This document shows positions 1 through 8,757 of a stretch of DNA of 64,000 nucleotides, in pieces. How positions within the stretch are numbered: the first letter of the stretch is position 1; the number at the start of each line of letters is the position of its first letter. The notes under the pieces were generated by a model that worked only from the letters and a program-made list of their open reading frames with translations, was not told where the DNA came from and searched no databases. The translations under genes were made by a program, and so were the position numbers. Where the stretch lies: contig JACRPF010000015.1 of NCBI GenBank assembly GCA_016214035.1, forward strand, positions 1 to 64,000, written 5' to 3'. This stretch comes from Spirochaetota bacterium (GTDB taxonomy: Bacteria > Spirochaetota > Brachyspiria > Brachyspirales > JACRPF01).

Positions 1-210
1 CGAGACAGCTCGGCAAGGCAACGAGACAGCTCGGCAAGGCAACGAGACAGCTCGGCAAGGCAACGAGACAGCTCGGCAAGGCAACGAGACAGCTCGGCAA
101 GGCAACGAGACAGCTCGACAAGGCGACAAGACAGCTCGGCAAGGCAACGAGACAGCTCGGCAAGGCGACGAGACAGCTCAGCAAGGCAACGACACAGCAT
201 ATCAAGGCTA
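1..210. repeat. 21-bp tandem repeat array running off the left edge
   Basis: Nine good copies of a 21-bp unit (cgagacagctcggcaaggca plus a) lie head to tail from 1 to 189, followed by one degenerate copy at 190-210. Because 21 is a multiple of three, the frame is preserved. Two of the three forward frames stay open well past the array: the frame starting at base 2 (unit E-T-A-R-Q-G-N) to about 490, and the frame starting at base 3 (unit R-Q-L-G-K-A-T) to 293. The third stops at about 213. It may be the low-complexity C-terminal tail of a gene that starts outside the window; which frame is used cannot be decided here. Confidence 0.9.
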
Positions 211-361
211 TGAGGTCGCGTACTGGACTAACGTCGCCGTACGGCAAAGAAGATTCTCGAGCCAAGCCGTCGGGGACGCCATGGGATATATGACAAACGC
301 GGACAATTATCACCGGCCAGAAGTATCATTGCGGGAACATCCGCATGCTGTTTGTCAGAAT

Positions 362-440
362 CAGGATGGTCAGGATAAACGGGATAGACAGGATGTATTT
401 CCTCTTAAATCCTGCTCATCCTTATATCCTGGGTATCCCG
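362..440. repeat. Imperfect inverted repeat built of 9-nt periodic repeats
   Basis: The left arm (about 362-393) contains aggat/gggat words every 9 nt. The right arm (about 409-440) contains the complementary atcct/tcccg words at similar spacing. The arms pair imperfectly over about 32 bp around a 15-nt spacer, so the RNA would fold into a long hairpin. If the frame from the tandem repeat is translated, the left arm reads Q-D-G-Q-D-K-R-D-R-Q-D. No function is assigned. Confidence 0.6.
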
Positions 441-510
441 CTGTTCAGACTTTTCTCATGCGTGTACCGATAATACGTGCGGTGCAGTGAGCCTGTGGGC
501 TGCGACTCGC

Positions 511-529
511 ACTGAGCCCCGTCGAAGTA
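511..529 (+). repeat. REP-like element, copy 1
   Basis: The sequence here contains ctgagc followed by gtcgaag and matches, in the opposite orientation, the palindromic element at 1754-1772. A second partial gtcgaa run follows at 532-547. Both copies lie within 1.5 kb of a RAYT/IS200-type transposase gene, the usual partner of such repeats. Assignment to that transposase is inference. Confidence 0.4.
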
Positions 530-639
530 CTCGTCGAACCGTCGAACTGATATGTCGCATTCTACTTTTAAACGTCACTGGAATGCAGCAAATTCGTCTT
601 GACGCGATGGATATGTTGCAGTACACTCTATGAAATGAT

Positions 640-720
640 ATGCGACGAAAAAGGAAAGTCCTATCCATTGCATCTGAGGTAAATATAATATTGACCATTA
701 TAATTGCCGCGACAATCTGA
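640..720 (+). pseudogene. Short 26-codon ORF resembling the N-terminus of the protein at 2546
   Basis: The ORF begins Met-Arg-Arg-Lys-Arg-Lys-Val-Leu-Ser and continues into a hydrophobic stretch before stopping. The DNA around its start (tatgcgacgaa, then a cctatcc or ctatccgcc word) closely matches the region 2545-2580 at the start of the 352-residue protein, which begins Met-Arg-Arg-Arg-Ser-Lys-Leu-Leu-Ser. It looks like a truncated duplicate of a membrane-anchor segment. No clear ribosome binding site is seen. Confidence 0.3.
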
Positions 721-883
721 TAAGATCAATCCTAGAGATGTCTGTTGGAATGATTGTCAAAATATTGAATGAAGCGGGTGGATATATTTCAAATGTCATC
801 AAGATCGTATATATTAATGTGGACTATTGTCAGCAAGTTGATATATGGCATCAAAAGAGTCTTTTGAAAAAAATATGTAATAA

Positions 884-1447
884 ATGAAAAACATAGTTAT
901 TATTTTAATTTTTATTATTTCCGCGCTTGGGTGCAAAATAGTTCAGAAAGGCGGGATGTATGCCGGTAACGATATACATAATTATATAGAAACACAATAT
1001 GTATTTTCTAATGAAAACCTTATTTTTTCATATCGACCAGGTTTGTTGATGATATCGTCGATTGAAAGTGTAAAAAGGATAGAAGATACTAACAAGATTG
1101 ATGATATATGGATAAATTTCCTGTGTTGTATGGAGTCAAAGAATAAAATATTATTAAGCCAAGATTATTTCATTACATCAAATATTTGTTTTCCGTATAA
1201 GCTGAATAAATATGGCGAAATAAACGAATATGACGGGCGGATAAGGTTATATGAGATTTGCGAATTGCAATATATTTCACCATCGGCGAAAATGCATCGA
1301 TATCAAAATTATGTAAATGATGACGTATTTCGCATTTTTATATTTATACAATATAAAAATAATAATATGATTAAGAATTTCTATACGAATATCCAATTAC
1401 AATATAAAATAAATAGTTACCTATCACAATGCGGCGTCATGGAATGA
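884..1447 (+). CDS. Hypothetical lipoprotein in AT-rich island
   Basis: This 187-residue protein starts with a short basic and hydrophobic signal peptide that ends in Ala-Leu-Gly-Cys. Cys17 is the likely lipidated residue, so the mature protein should sit in a membrane facing the periplasm or surface. The rest is rich in Tyr, Ile and Asn and shows no domain I recognise. Base composition is strikingly AT-rich compared with the genes after 3.9 kb, with many ATA and AAT codons, which points to recent acquisition. No strong Shine-Dalgarno sequence precedes the ATG. It stands alone, about 500 bp upstream of the transposase remnant. Confidence that it is a real gene is moderate; its function is unknown. 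Confidence 0.55.
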   Translation: MKNIVIILIFIISALGCKIVQKGGMYAGNDIHNYIETQYVFSNENLIFSYRPGLLMISSIESVKRIEDTNKIDDIWINFLCCMESKNKILLSQDYFITSNICFPYKLNKYGEINEYDGRIRLYEICELQYISPSAKMHRYQNYVNDDVFRIFIFIQYKNNNMIKNFYTNIQLQYKINSYLSQCGVME

Positions 1448-1753
1448 GATGCAAATACTCAGATTTAATTGAACCGCCGAATGAAATGTATGTTTGCAGT
1501 ATGTCTATATTGTATGAATCGTACAACAGCGTCTCCAGCATACACCTCTGGGAGACTTTGATTGTCTGAAATCGCTCTGGGAACATGCGGTATCAGAATA
1601 TGTCATCCAAAAGAAGTATGTCAATCAGGAGGCGGTGGCAAAATTGTTTCATTTCCGGCACACCGGGTTTTCGGTATACTCAAACCGCAGGATAGATTAT
1701 AAGGAAGCTAATGAGTCCAGCGTCAAAGAGTTCAAGCAGCTTGCGCGGCACAT

Positions 1754-1772
1754 CCCTTCGACAAGCTCAGGG
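1754..1772 (-). repeat. REP-like palindrome, copy 2
   Basis: The sequence cccttcgacaagctcaggg is an imperfect palindrome with CCCT/AGGG ends. Read on the minus strand it matches the element at 511-529. Elements of this type are scattered in many bacterial genomes and are mobilised by RAYT transposases; such a gene begins about 230 bp downstream. Confidence 0.45.
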
Positions 1773-1998
1773 CAAGTGCCAAGCCGCATTTCTCACTGGA
1801 GGCCATGCTATTTCTTCTTAACTTTTACATATTCCGTGTATAATACTTCTCCAGATTTACTGTCGCTCTCGCGGTGCGTCCGGCACCGCTGGCGCTAGCG
1901 AAGCGCGGGGGTATACGATGGCTTCGCACATCCATGTGCGTGTTCTCGCTGACATTCTATTCTTTAAGTCTATTGGATTGTGAGACATTTACCGCGCT

Positions 1999-2443
1999 AT
2001 GCATTACGTTCCGGAAACATCAACGGTGCTCTTTGAAGGAACGAAGGCTAAAGCACGGTGAAGGCATATTTCTTGATGCGGACGCCGAACGGGTAGTCAC
2101 GAAAACAATAGCGGATATTGTCCGTAACGACGGAATACCCGTGCATGCATACGTTATCTGCGGGGATCATGTGCATATGGTGATCGAGGCGGAAGATGCG
2201 CTATTGCCGAAAATCGTCGGTAAGATGAAAGCACAAAGCTCCCGCGCGTACCTGAACTATTGCGGGTTACCGTACCTAGGAGGACACGGGCATCTCTGGG
2301 CCCAAAAATTCAACCGGCGCCTCATTCAGTCCGAAGAGCAGTTCGCGAATACTGTCGCCTATATCCGGAATAACCGTAACAAGCATGGTTTGCCGGAGAA
2401 CAACGGATTGTCGGATGTGATTACACGGATGTTCGCCCGTTGA
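1999..2443 (+). pseudogene. IS200/RAYT-like (Y1, HUH) transposase, probably frameshifted near its start
   Basis: The C-terminal part is clearly a Y1 transposase (REP-associated tyrosine transposase type). It has a His-Val-His pair in a DHVHMVIE context, which is the HUH metal site. Downstream, the tyrosine helix reads V-A-Y-I-R-N-N-R-N-K-H-G-L. The frame carrying these motifs stays open back to 1874, but its N-terminus there is not family-like. A second frame starting at ATG 1999 gives a typical beginning (M-H-Y-V-P-E-T) and then stops at 2061, exactly where the other frame becomes family-like. One frameshift at about 2040-2061 would restore a protein of about 148 residues, the usual size. 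I therefore call it a likely frameshifted pseudogene. An alternative is a functional gene starting in the longer frame. Confidence 0.6.
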
Positions 2444-2545
2444 CACGGATGTGTGGGAGATTCTGACGCCGGCAAGGCGCGATAGAGACATGCTTCAACG
2501 CGGCTTGACGTTATGGTTATGCTGCATTAAACTATATGTAATTAT

Positions 2546-3604
2546 ATGCGACGAAGAAGCAAATTACTATCCGCCATGAAGAAGCTATTTTTATTATTGT
2601 TATCAATGGCTTTTATATGCTTTCTAATTGCTATGTTTTCAATAATACAAATTCATATGAAATATGGCAGTAATTCTAATATTGATAATCCAAGCGGAGG
2701 TGGAATTGCTATTATATTTTATAAATATTTATCATGTGATAGTGCTAAAGAAAAAGAATATGTTTTTCTAAATTATTGCATTGGGAATAATGATTTTTCA
2801 GAATCAGAAAGACGCATGGATGCATATACTGCACAATTTGCATCGTTGTCTAATATGCAAGATGATTACTCAAAATGGAATGCGTATCGAAGATATGCAA
2901 ATCATCTTGGAAATATTTCAAATAAAAATGAAGTGGATATAAAAAGGTTACAGTTTTATATACGATTAAGCGATATGCCATGCAGCATTGATGAAAAAAG
3001 ATACTTACAATATAAAATTAGTCTATTGTATTATATGCAAGATGCGTATGTAGATGCTTTTGCTAATTTGTTATTAGGGTATTCGCAAAGATATTATGAT
3101 GCAAGCATGGGGGTGTCGTATTATTTAAACTTATTATACATGCTTGGAATTATGGGCAAAATTAAAGGCTCAAATGACGAGGCTATAAGAGAGGTTAATG
3201 CAACAATCGAAAACATGAAAACGAATGCTGTATATTGGTGTTATTATATTTGGTTTTTTGGTGGGGATAATAATAATGTTCTATCTGAACAAGGGCTGCT
3301 GAAAAGTATCCCCAAAATGAATAAATATTTTTTAAATGCTGCGGTTGAAAAGCATAAAAATTTATATAAGGTTGGTGTAATAAGTAATACTATGCAAGGT
3401 AGCTGTAGTAATTTTGTATATAACGCAGGGCTTATGGCTCATGATGAATTTGTGAAAGCTAAAATTGTCACAGAAAAGAAAAATAAAATAACAAAAAAAT
3501 TACTCAGCAAAGAAGTTAATTATAAAATGAGGATGAAGTGCTGTATTGAATATTATATTAAAGTGTATGATGAAAATAAAGTATTGAAGTTCTCATTGCC
3601 ATAG
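2546..3604 (+). CDS. Hypothetical membrane-anchored protein, AT-rich
   Basis: This 352-residue protein has a basic N-terminus followed by one strong hydrophobic helix at residues 13-37. It is therefore anchored in the inner membrane or carries an uncleaved signal, with the remainder presumably outside the cytoplasm. The body is mostly helical, rich in Tyr, Asn and Lys, and contains no motif I recognise. An alternative start is the ATG at 2576, ten codons in. The upstream start is supported by the similar N-terminus of the remnant at 640-720. The gene is markedly AT-rich, like the lipoprotein gene at 884, and lies downstream of a transposase remnant, consistent with horizontal acquisition. Function unknown. 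Confidence 0.6.
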   Translation: MRRRSKLLSAMKKLFLLLLSMAFICFLIAMFSIIQIHMKYGSNSNIDNPSGGGIAIIFYKYLSCDSAKEKEYVFLNYCIGNNDFSESERRMDAYTAQFASLSNMQDDYSKWNAYRRYANHLGNISNKNEVDIKRLQFYIRLSDMPCSIDEKRYLQYKISLLYYMQDAYVDAFANLLLGYSQRYYDASMGVSYYLNLLYMLGIMGKIKGSNDEAIREVNATIENMKTNAVYWCYYIWFFGGDNNNVLSEQGLLKSIPKMNKYFLNAAVEKHKNLYKVGVISNTMQGSCSNFVYNAGLMAHDEFVKAKIVTEKKNKITKKLLSKEVNYKMRMKCCIEYYIKVYDENKVLKFSLP

Positions 3605-3874
3605 AATAATTCTGTAGCGGTGTAAGAATTACCAATAGCGATGAACTTGATATAAGTCACAGAACACATAAAGGCAATAAAAGCAATTTCAAAATCTATA
3701 AAGTTCTTGTCTCCTCGCGGCGGTTATTTCGCACATCCTGAAACATCGACAGAGGCACATCACTTATTACGGCGTTTATTCCAACAGATCGCGCGGCATG
3801 AACAGACCGGAGGCGTGTTATGAATAATCCGCAACGGCTGCATGCGGAAATTTTTTACCGTTTCACCGGCGGTT

Positions 3875-5905
3875 TTATTTCATCACTAGCAGGCCCTGAT
3901 ACCCCGCGGGAATGATAAGTTTTCCCTTGTGTACAAGAACGATACCCGGATTGCCTTCCAGTTCTATAGTCTCGATCATACGCGGTTTCTCCAGATCGGA
4001 AATATCCAGCCGGCAGACTTTTCCGAGCGTACGATCCGAGATATAGAGATCGTTTCCGGAGACTACCGGCTTTCCTGAAAACGGCTGACCGGGAACCGAA
4101 TAACGCGTATCGGGGTCTTTTGTATCGCCGTGCCGCACGATGAAGTATCCGCCTTTCGAGGTCACGAGCGCACCGCCTTCGATGAAGAACGCACCGTCCG
4201 CGGGATTCATGCGGAGCGCCATATTCCCCGCGTACACGGGCTTCGCGCCTCCGGTGATATCGTACCAATGCAGTCCGCTCACATGCCAGAAGCAGAGCGC
4301 CCAGCGATTCTCGAATAACCCGTCGGCTATCTGATACCCGTACAACAGACCGAGCTGCTTATCCTTGAAAGCCAGAACAGGTTTCGACGGATCGGAAACA
4401 TCGACTACATGAATATTCACGCCGCCCACGTGCAGCAGCACATACTTTCCCGGCACCGCAATAACCACCTGCTTGACGGGATACTGAGGGTCACGGTACT
4501 GGCCGACCGGCTGCAAAGCACCGTTCTCCCACTTCGAGATGGTCAATCCACCTTTGCTCTCCGCCGTGTAGACGAGATCACCGGATACTTTTACATCAAC
4601 CGCAAATCCCTTTGTCGGGAACGATGCTGTCTTTTTATAACCATCCGCCGCGTTCAGCACATGCACGCCCGCATTTCCCGCCGCGACAAAAATCATGTCG
4701 CCGGAAACCGCCGCAGCGTATACCTGACCATCCGGTTTATAGCAGGTGAAACGCGGATTCGTCTCTTTCCGCACGGGCGTGATGACGGGGGCCGTTCCTT
4801 TCTCGCGTAACGTCTGCTTCGCCGTTTCCGGTGCCGCGAGTACATGCAGATCGGTGAAACCGCCGGCGACATAGATATAGTCCCTGCCGACGGCAAACCC
4901 GCCTACATAGCTGAACTGCTTTTTCTTTTCAGCATAATCCAGCTGCCGGTGCGCGACGAAACGCGGGTTCTGCGGATCTGAGATGTCGACGATGAACATG
5001 CCGTTGAACGTGTCGGCAACGAATGCGTAATTCCCGGCGATGTCCACATCCCACATGTCCATTCCCAGCGCGTAGAACCGCGGCATCTTGATGCGCGAGA
5101 CGAAAACCGGTCTCGACGGATCGGTGATATCGAATATCTCGAGACCGTGTCCGTTTCCGAACGCAGGATCGCTCACATCGTTCTTTTTCATTCCTTTCGC
5201 GTGATGACCGGTGGCTACATAACAGTATTTTCCGCGTACCACAACACCGTCGCCGAAACCGTCGAGCGGCGCTTTCGCTATGATGAACGGTCTCCGGGCG
5301 TCTTTCACGTCGCATATCACGAGTTCCCTTGTTCCCCACACGCCGACATACAGGATGCCGTCACGCGCCACGGCGGATTGCGCCTCTCCGGTGCGGACGG
5401 TGCTCAGATGCCGCGGATTGGCCGGGTCGCTGACGTCGACAAGTTCAACACCGTAATTCCGGCACGAGACGAACGCGACGTTTCCCGAAACCGAGATGCC
5501 GGTGGCAAGTTCGATGGTATCGTAGTGACTTACCACGGACGGCGCGGCAGGATTCTTCACATCGATAAGGAACATGCCGTCTTCACGTGACGTGACATAG
5601 GCGATGCCGTTCGCAACATCGATCTGACGTGTATTGCCGAACCCCTTGAGCGTAGCGGTCACCGCCGGCTTTACGGGATCGCGGATATCGGCTATGCTGA
5701 AATTGCCGTCGCCGATGACGTAGAGAAAATCTCCGTCTACTGCCGCATCAACCGACGGCCCCACGCCGAGTCTGCCGGTCTCGGTCAGTGTTCGGCCGAA
5801 GTCCGCCTCCGGATGTCCCGGAACGGTTTTTTCAACATCAGCTGCAATACACATAGCTGCCCCCAAACCTATGAATAGCGCGATTATCCATTGAGCATGC
5901 TTCAT
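3875..5905 (-). CDS. Secreted LVIVD-repeat beta-propeller protein
   Basis: The 676-residue product begins at an ATG with GAGGT eight bases upstream; the frame is open further but that extension is not needed. Residues 1-22 form a signal peptide. The rest is built of many repeats of the type G-x-x-A-Y-V-T-S ... L-x-I-V-D-V-S-D-P-x-x-P, the hallmark of the LVIVD/choice-of-anchor beta-propeller family (PF08309). These are extracellular or periplasmic binding scaffolds, often in polysaccharide-degrading bacteria; no catalytic residues are evident. It follows an AraC gene on the same strand by about 95 bp and may be its target. The substrate cannot be read from the sequence. Confidence 0.85.
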   Translation of the reverse strand: MKHAQWIIALFIGLGAAMCIAADVEKTVPGHPEADFGRTLTETGRLGVGPSVDAAVDGDFLYVIGDGNFSIADIRDPVKPAVTATLKGFGNTRQIDVANGIAYVTSREDGMFLIDVKNPAAPSVVSHYDTIELATGISVSGNVAFVSCRNYGVELVDVSDPANPRHLSTVRTGEAQSAVARDGILYVGVWGTRELVICDVKDARRPFIIAKAPLDGFGDGVVVRGKYCYVATGHHAKGMKKNDVSDPAFGNGHGLEIFDITDPSRPVFVSRIKMPRFYALGMDMWDVDIAGNYAFVADTFNGMFIVDISDPQNPRFVAHRQLDYAEKKKQFSYVGGFAVGRDYIYVAGGFTDLHVLAAPETAKQTLREKGTAPVITPVRKETNPRFTCYKPDGQVYAAAVSGDMIFVAAGNAGVHVLNAADGYKKTASFPTKGFAVDVKVSGDLVYTAESKGGLTISKWENGALQPVGQYRDPQYPVKQVVIAVPGKYVLLHVGGVNIHVVDVSDPSKPVLAFKDKQLGLLYGYQIADGLFENRWALCFWHVSGLHWYDITGGAKPVYAGNMALRMNPADGAFFIEGGALVTSKGGYFIVRHGDTKDPDTRYSVPGQPFSGKPVVSGNDLYISDRTLGKVCRLDISDLEKPRMIETIELEGNPGIVLVHKGKLIIPAGYQGLLVMK

Positions 5906-5999
5906 TTTTTTTACCTCGATGCTGCCTGACACGGATCGCACAGAATACCGACGACGTGTTACTATAGTAATACGGGAATCATTTCGGGTACATGGGGAA

Positions 6000-6824
6000 T
6001 CATGCCCCGGCTGGTGTTTTCTTGCCCCGCCGGAACGCCTGAGGACTCTGCCCGATGTGCCGGGTGAAAAGCTTGGAAAAGTGCACGGGGTCCTCGATAC
6101 CTACGTCGAACGCGATACCGGCGATACTGTCATCGGTGGTGAGAAGTTTCTCACGTGCGGCAAGAAGGCGTATCCTGATGAGCATCTCAACGGGCGCCGC
6201 CCCGAAAGCCGCGTGGAATGCCCGTGAAAAACGGAACGGGGACAGACCGGCGACTGCGGCAATATCTTTCAGCCGAAGCGGTTCGGGAAAATGGGTTTCA
6301 ATAAAGCGGCGCGCGGCAAGAAGCCGCCGGTCGACTGCCGGTTCGGGCTGCGGGTTCGCTTTGCGGGATAGTTCTATGACAAGGTTTTCAAGCAGATTGC
6401 TCAGGAGCAATGGATGCGGAGACTCATGTTCCGTAAGTTCTTCGTCGATGCGGTGAAGGGCTTCGGCGAAAAAAGCGGCTGAGCGGCAGGCGATGGGCTG
6501 TTCAACCGGCACCGCATGCTGTTTCATCCAATCAGCTATCTCAGAACCGCACGTGCATATCCAGTATTGTCTGAAGCCCTGCTCATGTCCGTAATAGAGC
6601 GGGCGTCCGGGAGGAAATATCACTGCCGTATGCGCGGGAATACGCTTGCGTCCGCCGCGAAGCTCTATCGAGACGGGCGTCTCAAAATACACGAATACCC
6701 AGGCCGGCCGGCCTTCCGGGAGACGGAAGAATTTTTCACGTTTGAAATGGCCAAGAGATGTGACGGTGAGTGCATGTGCGCCAGAACCGTTCTCGGAAGC
6801 GAAGATATGATGTAATCGCCGCAT
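6000..6824 (-). CDS. AraC-family transcriptional regulator
   Basis: A 274-residue protein with an N-terminal cupin-like sensing domain (residues about 20-140) and a C-terminal double helix-turn-helix of about 100 residues. The latter contains the typical L-K-D-I-A-A-V-A-G-L-S first helix pair and the V-H-F-S-K-L-F-T-R-H-I-G-x-S-P second motif. The frame is open upstream to 6983, but that part lacks family similarity, so ATG 6824 is chosen. Regulators with this layout usually sense a sugar or oligosaccharide. It lies just upstream of the LVIVD gene on the same strand and is divergent from argS, so the LVIVD gene is the obvious candidate target. Confidence 0.88.
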   Translation of the reverse strand: MRRLHHIFASENGSGAHALTVTSLGHFKREKFFRLPEGRPAWVFVYFETPVSIELRGGRKRIPAHTAVIFPPGRPLYYGHEQGFRQYWICTCGSEIADWMKQHAVPVEQPIACRSAAFFAEALHRIDEELTEHESPHPLLLSNLLENLVIELSRKANPQPEPAVDRRLLAARRFIETHFPEPLRLKDIAAVAGLSPFRFSRAFHAAFGAAPVEMLIRIRLLAAREKLLTTDDSIAGIAFDVGIEDPVHFSKLFTRHIGQSPQAFRRGKKTPAGA

Positions 6825-6942
6825 ATTATGAGACCGCGCTGGTATGCATGTATCCAGTATACTCCGCCGTACGGTCATCGTCAAGACAGGTGCGGGCGCA
6901 GCCGGTATTTTCATCGTCGATAGTGATACGGTGCGCCGAAGA

Positions 6943-6970
6943 TTGACAAAGCATCGTCTTGCGCTATACT
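6943..6970 (+). promoter_or_regulatory. Sigma-70 promoter of argS
   Basis: TTGACA at 6943-6948 and TATACT at 6965-6970 are separated by 16 bp and lie about 28 bp upstream of the argS start. Confidence 0.75.
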
Positions 6971-6997
6971 CGCCGGAATACAAATAACGGAAACAGC

Positions 6998-8575
6998 ATG
7001 CGAAAAGAAATCATTGCCGCGGTAATCACAGAATCTGTAAATAAATTCCTTGCTGCACAGGACGTGCGCCCTGGTTTTACCGTAAAAATCGAATATCCGG
7101 CGAATCCCGACTTCGGTGATTATGCAACACCCATTGCCATGGAACTGGCGAAGCAGCTCAAAAAACCGCCGCTGCAGATAGCTGATGGCATTGCGGCGCT
7201 CTGTTCACATGATATTTTCGAATCAGTGCAGGTTGCGAAACCCGGCTTCATAAACATGAAGCTGTCGAAACGGGCCGTTAGCAGCGGTATTCGAGCAATA
7301 CTCACCGACGACACGTACGGTAAAAACGGCGAACAGGATCCGAAACGCATTCTGCTTGAATTTGTTTCGGCAAACCCTACCGGCCCGCTGCATATCGGGC
7401 ATGGACGCTGGGCTGCCATCGGCGATACACTGGCCCGCATCCTGCGATACGCTGGAAATTCGGTTGACTGCGAGTTCTATGTGAATAACGCCGGCGTGCA
7501 GATCGAAAACCTGCGCCGAAGTGTTGCCGCAGTTCAGCAAGGCGCCGCTATTCCCGAAGACGGTTATCACGGCGCATACATAAAAGAACTGGCCGCGCGC
7601 GGCGGTGACCCGGCGGAACACATGCTTTCAGAGCATCAGGAGCTGCTTGCGCGATTCGGCGTTCCGTTCGATCGCTTTTTCTCCGAGAAGGCCCTGCGTG
7701 AAAGCGGCGCGGTTGAACGTGTGATTCAGCTCCTCAAGGAAAAAGGGCATGTATTCGAGCAGGAAGGCGCTCTCTGGTTCCGCTCAACGGCGTTCGGCGA
7801 CGATAAAGACCGCGTGCTGAAGAAAAGTGACGGCGCATATACTTATTTTGCCGTTGATATCGCCTATCATCAGGAGAAGATCTCTCGCGCCTATGAAAAA
7901 CTGATCAACGTGCTCGGCGCAGACCATCATGGCTATGTGGCACGGCTCATCGCTGCGGTACACGTGCTTTCCGATGGAAAAACAAAGATCGATGTTATCA
8001 TCGGCCAATTGGTACGGCTGTTCCGCGGCAAGGAGGTCGTCCGCATGTCGAAACGCACCGGCGATATGATAACGCTTGCCGAAGTGATCGATGAGATCGG
8101 CATCGATCCCGCCAGATATTTTCTGCTGATGCGTTCGGCACATACCTCGTTGGACTTCGACCTTGAACTGGCAAAAAAGCAGGACAACGAAAACCCCGTA
8201 TACTATCTGCAGTATGCGTATGCACGTATCTGTAATATTTTTGTGCAGCTGAAGGAAAAAGATCTCTCCTATGATCCCGCGACGGTATTCGATCTGGAGC
8301 CGATAACGAATCCGCTCACCGATGCCCTTGCAAAAATACTGCTCCGTTTTCCCGATGAAGTGCTCGAAGTATCGCGCACCTATGAAGTACACCGTATGAC
8401 ACAATATCTTTACGATGTTGCAAGCGCCCTGCACCGTTTTTACTATGACAACGTCGTCCTTGATCATACCAACGATACGACGCGGGCCATGCGGCTCACG
8501 CTCGTACGCGCCGTGCAGCGTGTACTCTTCATCGGATTCGACCTGATTGGAATTGCAAAAAAAGAAAGCATGTAA
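6998..8575 (+). CDS. argS: Arginyl-tRNA synthetase (first copy, KMSKR type)
   Basis: This class I synthetase (525 residues) charges tRNA-Arg. The N-terminal Add-1 domain covers about residues 1-110. The signature H-I-G-H lies at 132-135 within a N-P-T-G-P-L-H-I-G-H-G-R context. The KMSKS-equivalent is V-R-M-S-K-R-T-G, followed by the helical anticodon-binding domain ending in the usual G-x-x-L-I-G-I region. I start it at ATG 6998 because the 13 codons upstream are not family-like and overlap the -10 box. A second arginyl-tRNA synthetase of a different sequence type is encoded at 40969-42735, so the cell has two. The gene appears monocistronic. Confidence 0.95.
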   Translation: MRKEIIAAVITESVNKFLAAQDVRPGFTVKIEYPANPDFGDYATPIAMELAKQLKKPPLQIADGIAALCSHDIFESVQVAKPGFINMKLSKRAVSSGIRAILTDDTYGKNGEQDPKRILLEFVSANPTGPLHIGHGRWAAIGDTLARILRYAGNSVDCEFYVNNAGVQIENLRRSVAAVQQGAAIPEDGYHGAYIKELAARGGDPAEHMLSEHQELLARFGVPFDRFFSEKALRESGAVERVIQLLKEKGHVFEQEGALWFRSTAFGDDKDRVLKKSDGAYTYFAVDIAYHQEKISRAYEKLINVLGADHHGYVARLIAAVHVLSDGKTKIDVIIGQLVRLFRGKEVVRMSKRTGDMITLAEVIDEIGIDPARYFLLMRSAHTSLDFDLELAKKQDNENPVYYLQYAYARICNIFVQLKEKDLSYDPATVFDLEPITNPLTDALAKILLRFPDEVLEVSRTYEVHRMTQYLYDVASALHRFYYDNVVLDHTNDTTRAMRLTLVRAVQRVLFIGFDLIGIAKKESM

Positions 8576-8757
8576 CCGACTGGCAGACCGTATCGTGCGA
8601 CATTGCGTTCACGTTCGCAAGACAGTTCGGGTATTTCAAACACCTCTGTCGTGATGGTTTGAACGGTAAATGCGGAAACACCGCCTCTTTTTGCGATAGA
8701 TGAGCGAAAATATACTATACTATAGATGAATATATCCCGAGCGAAGGAGTTGTTGCG

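Noticed and set aside
1-210. CRISPR array
   Set aside because: The 21-bp units are directly adjacent with no spacers between them.
281-490. ORF of 69 codons as an independent gene
   Set aside because: Its ATG lies inside the open frame coming from the tandem repeat and its second half is the aggat/atcct hairpin. It may be the tail of an upstream gene but not a gene on its own.
1635-1898. ORF of 87 codons
   Set aside because: It runs through the REP-like palindrome, has no ribosome binding site and its peptide has no gene-like character; it is probably chance coding across a repeat.
3820-3915. 31-codon ORF with a good GGAGG site
   Set aside because: It runs into the 3' end of the LVIVD gene on the other strand and the peptide is not recognisable; too weak to call.
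7784-8467. Long antisense ORF inside argS
   Set aside because: It is a shadow frame of a well-supported synthetase gene; the peptide has no family features.
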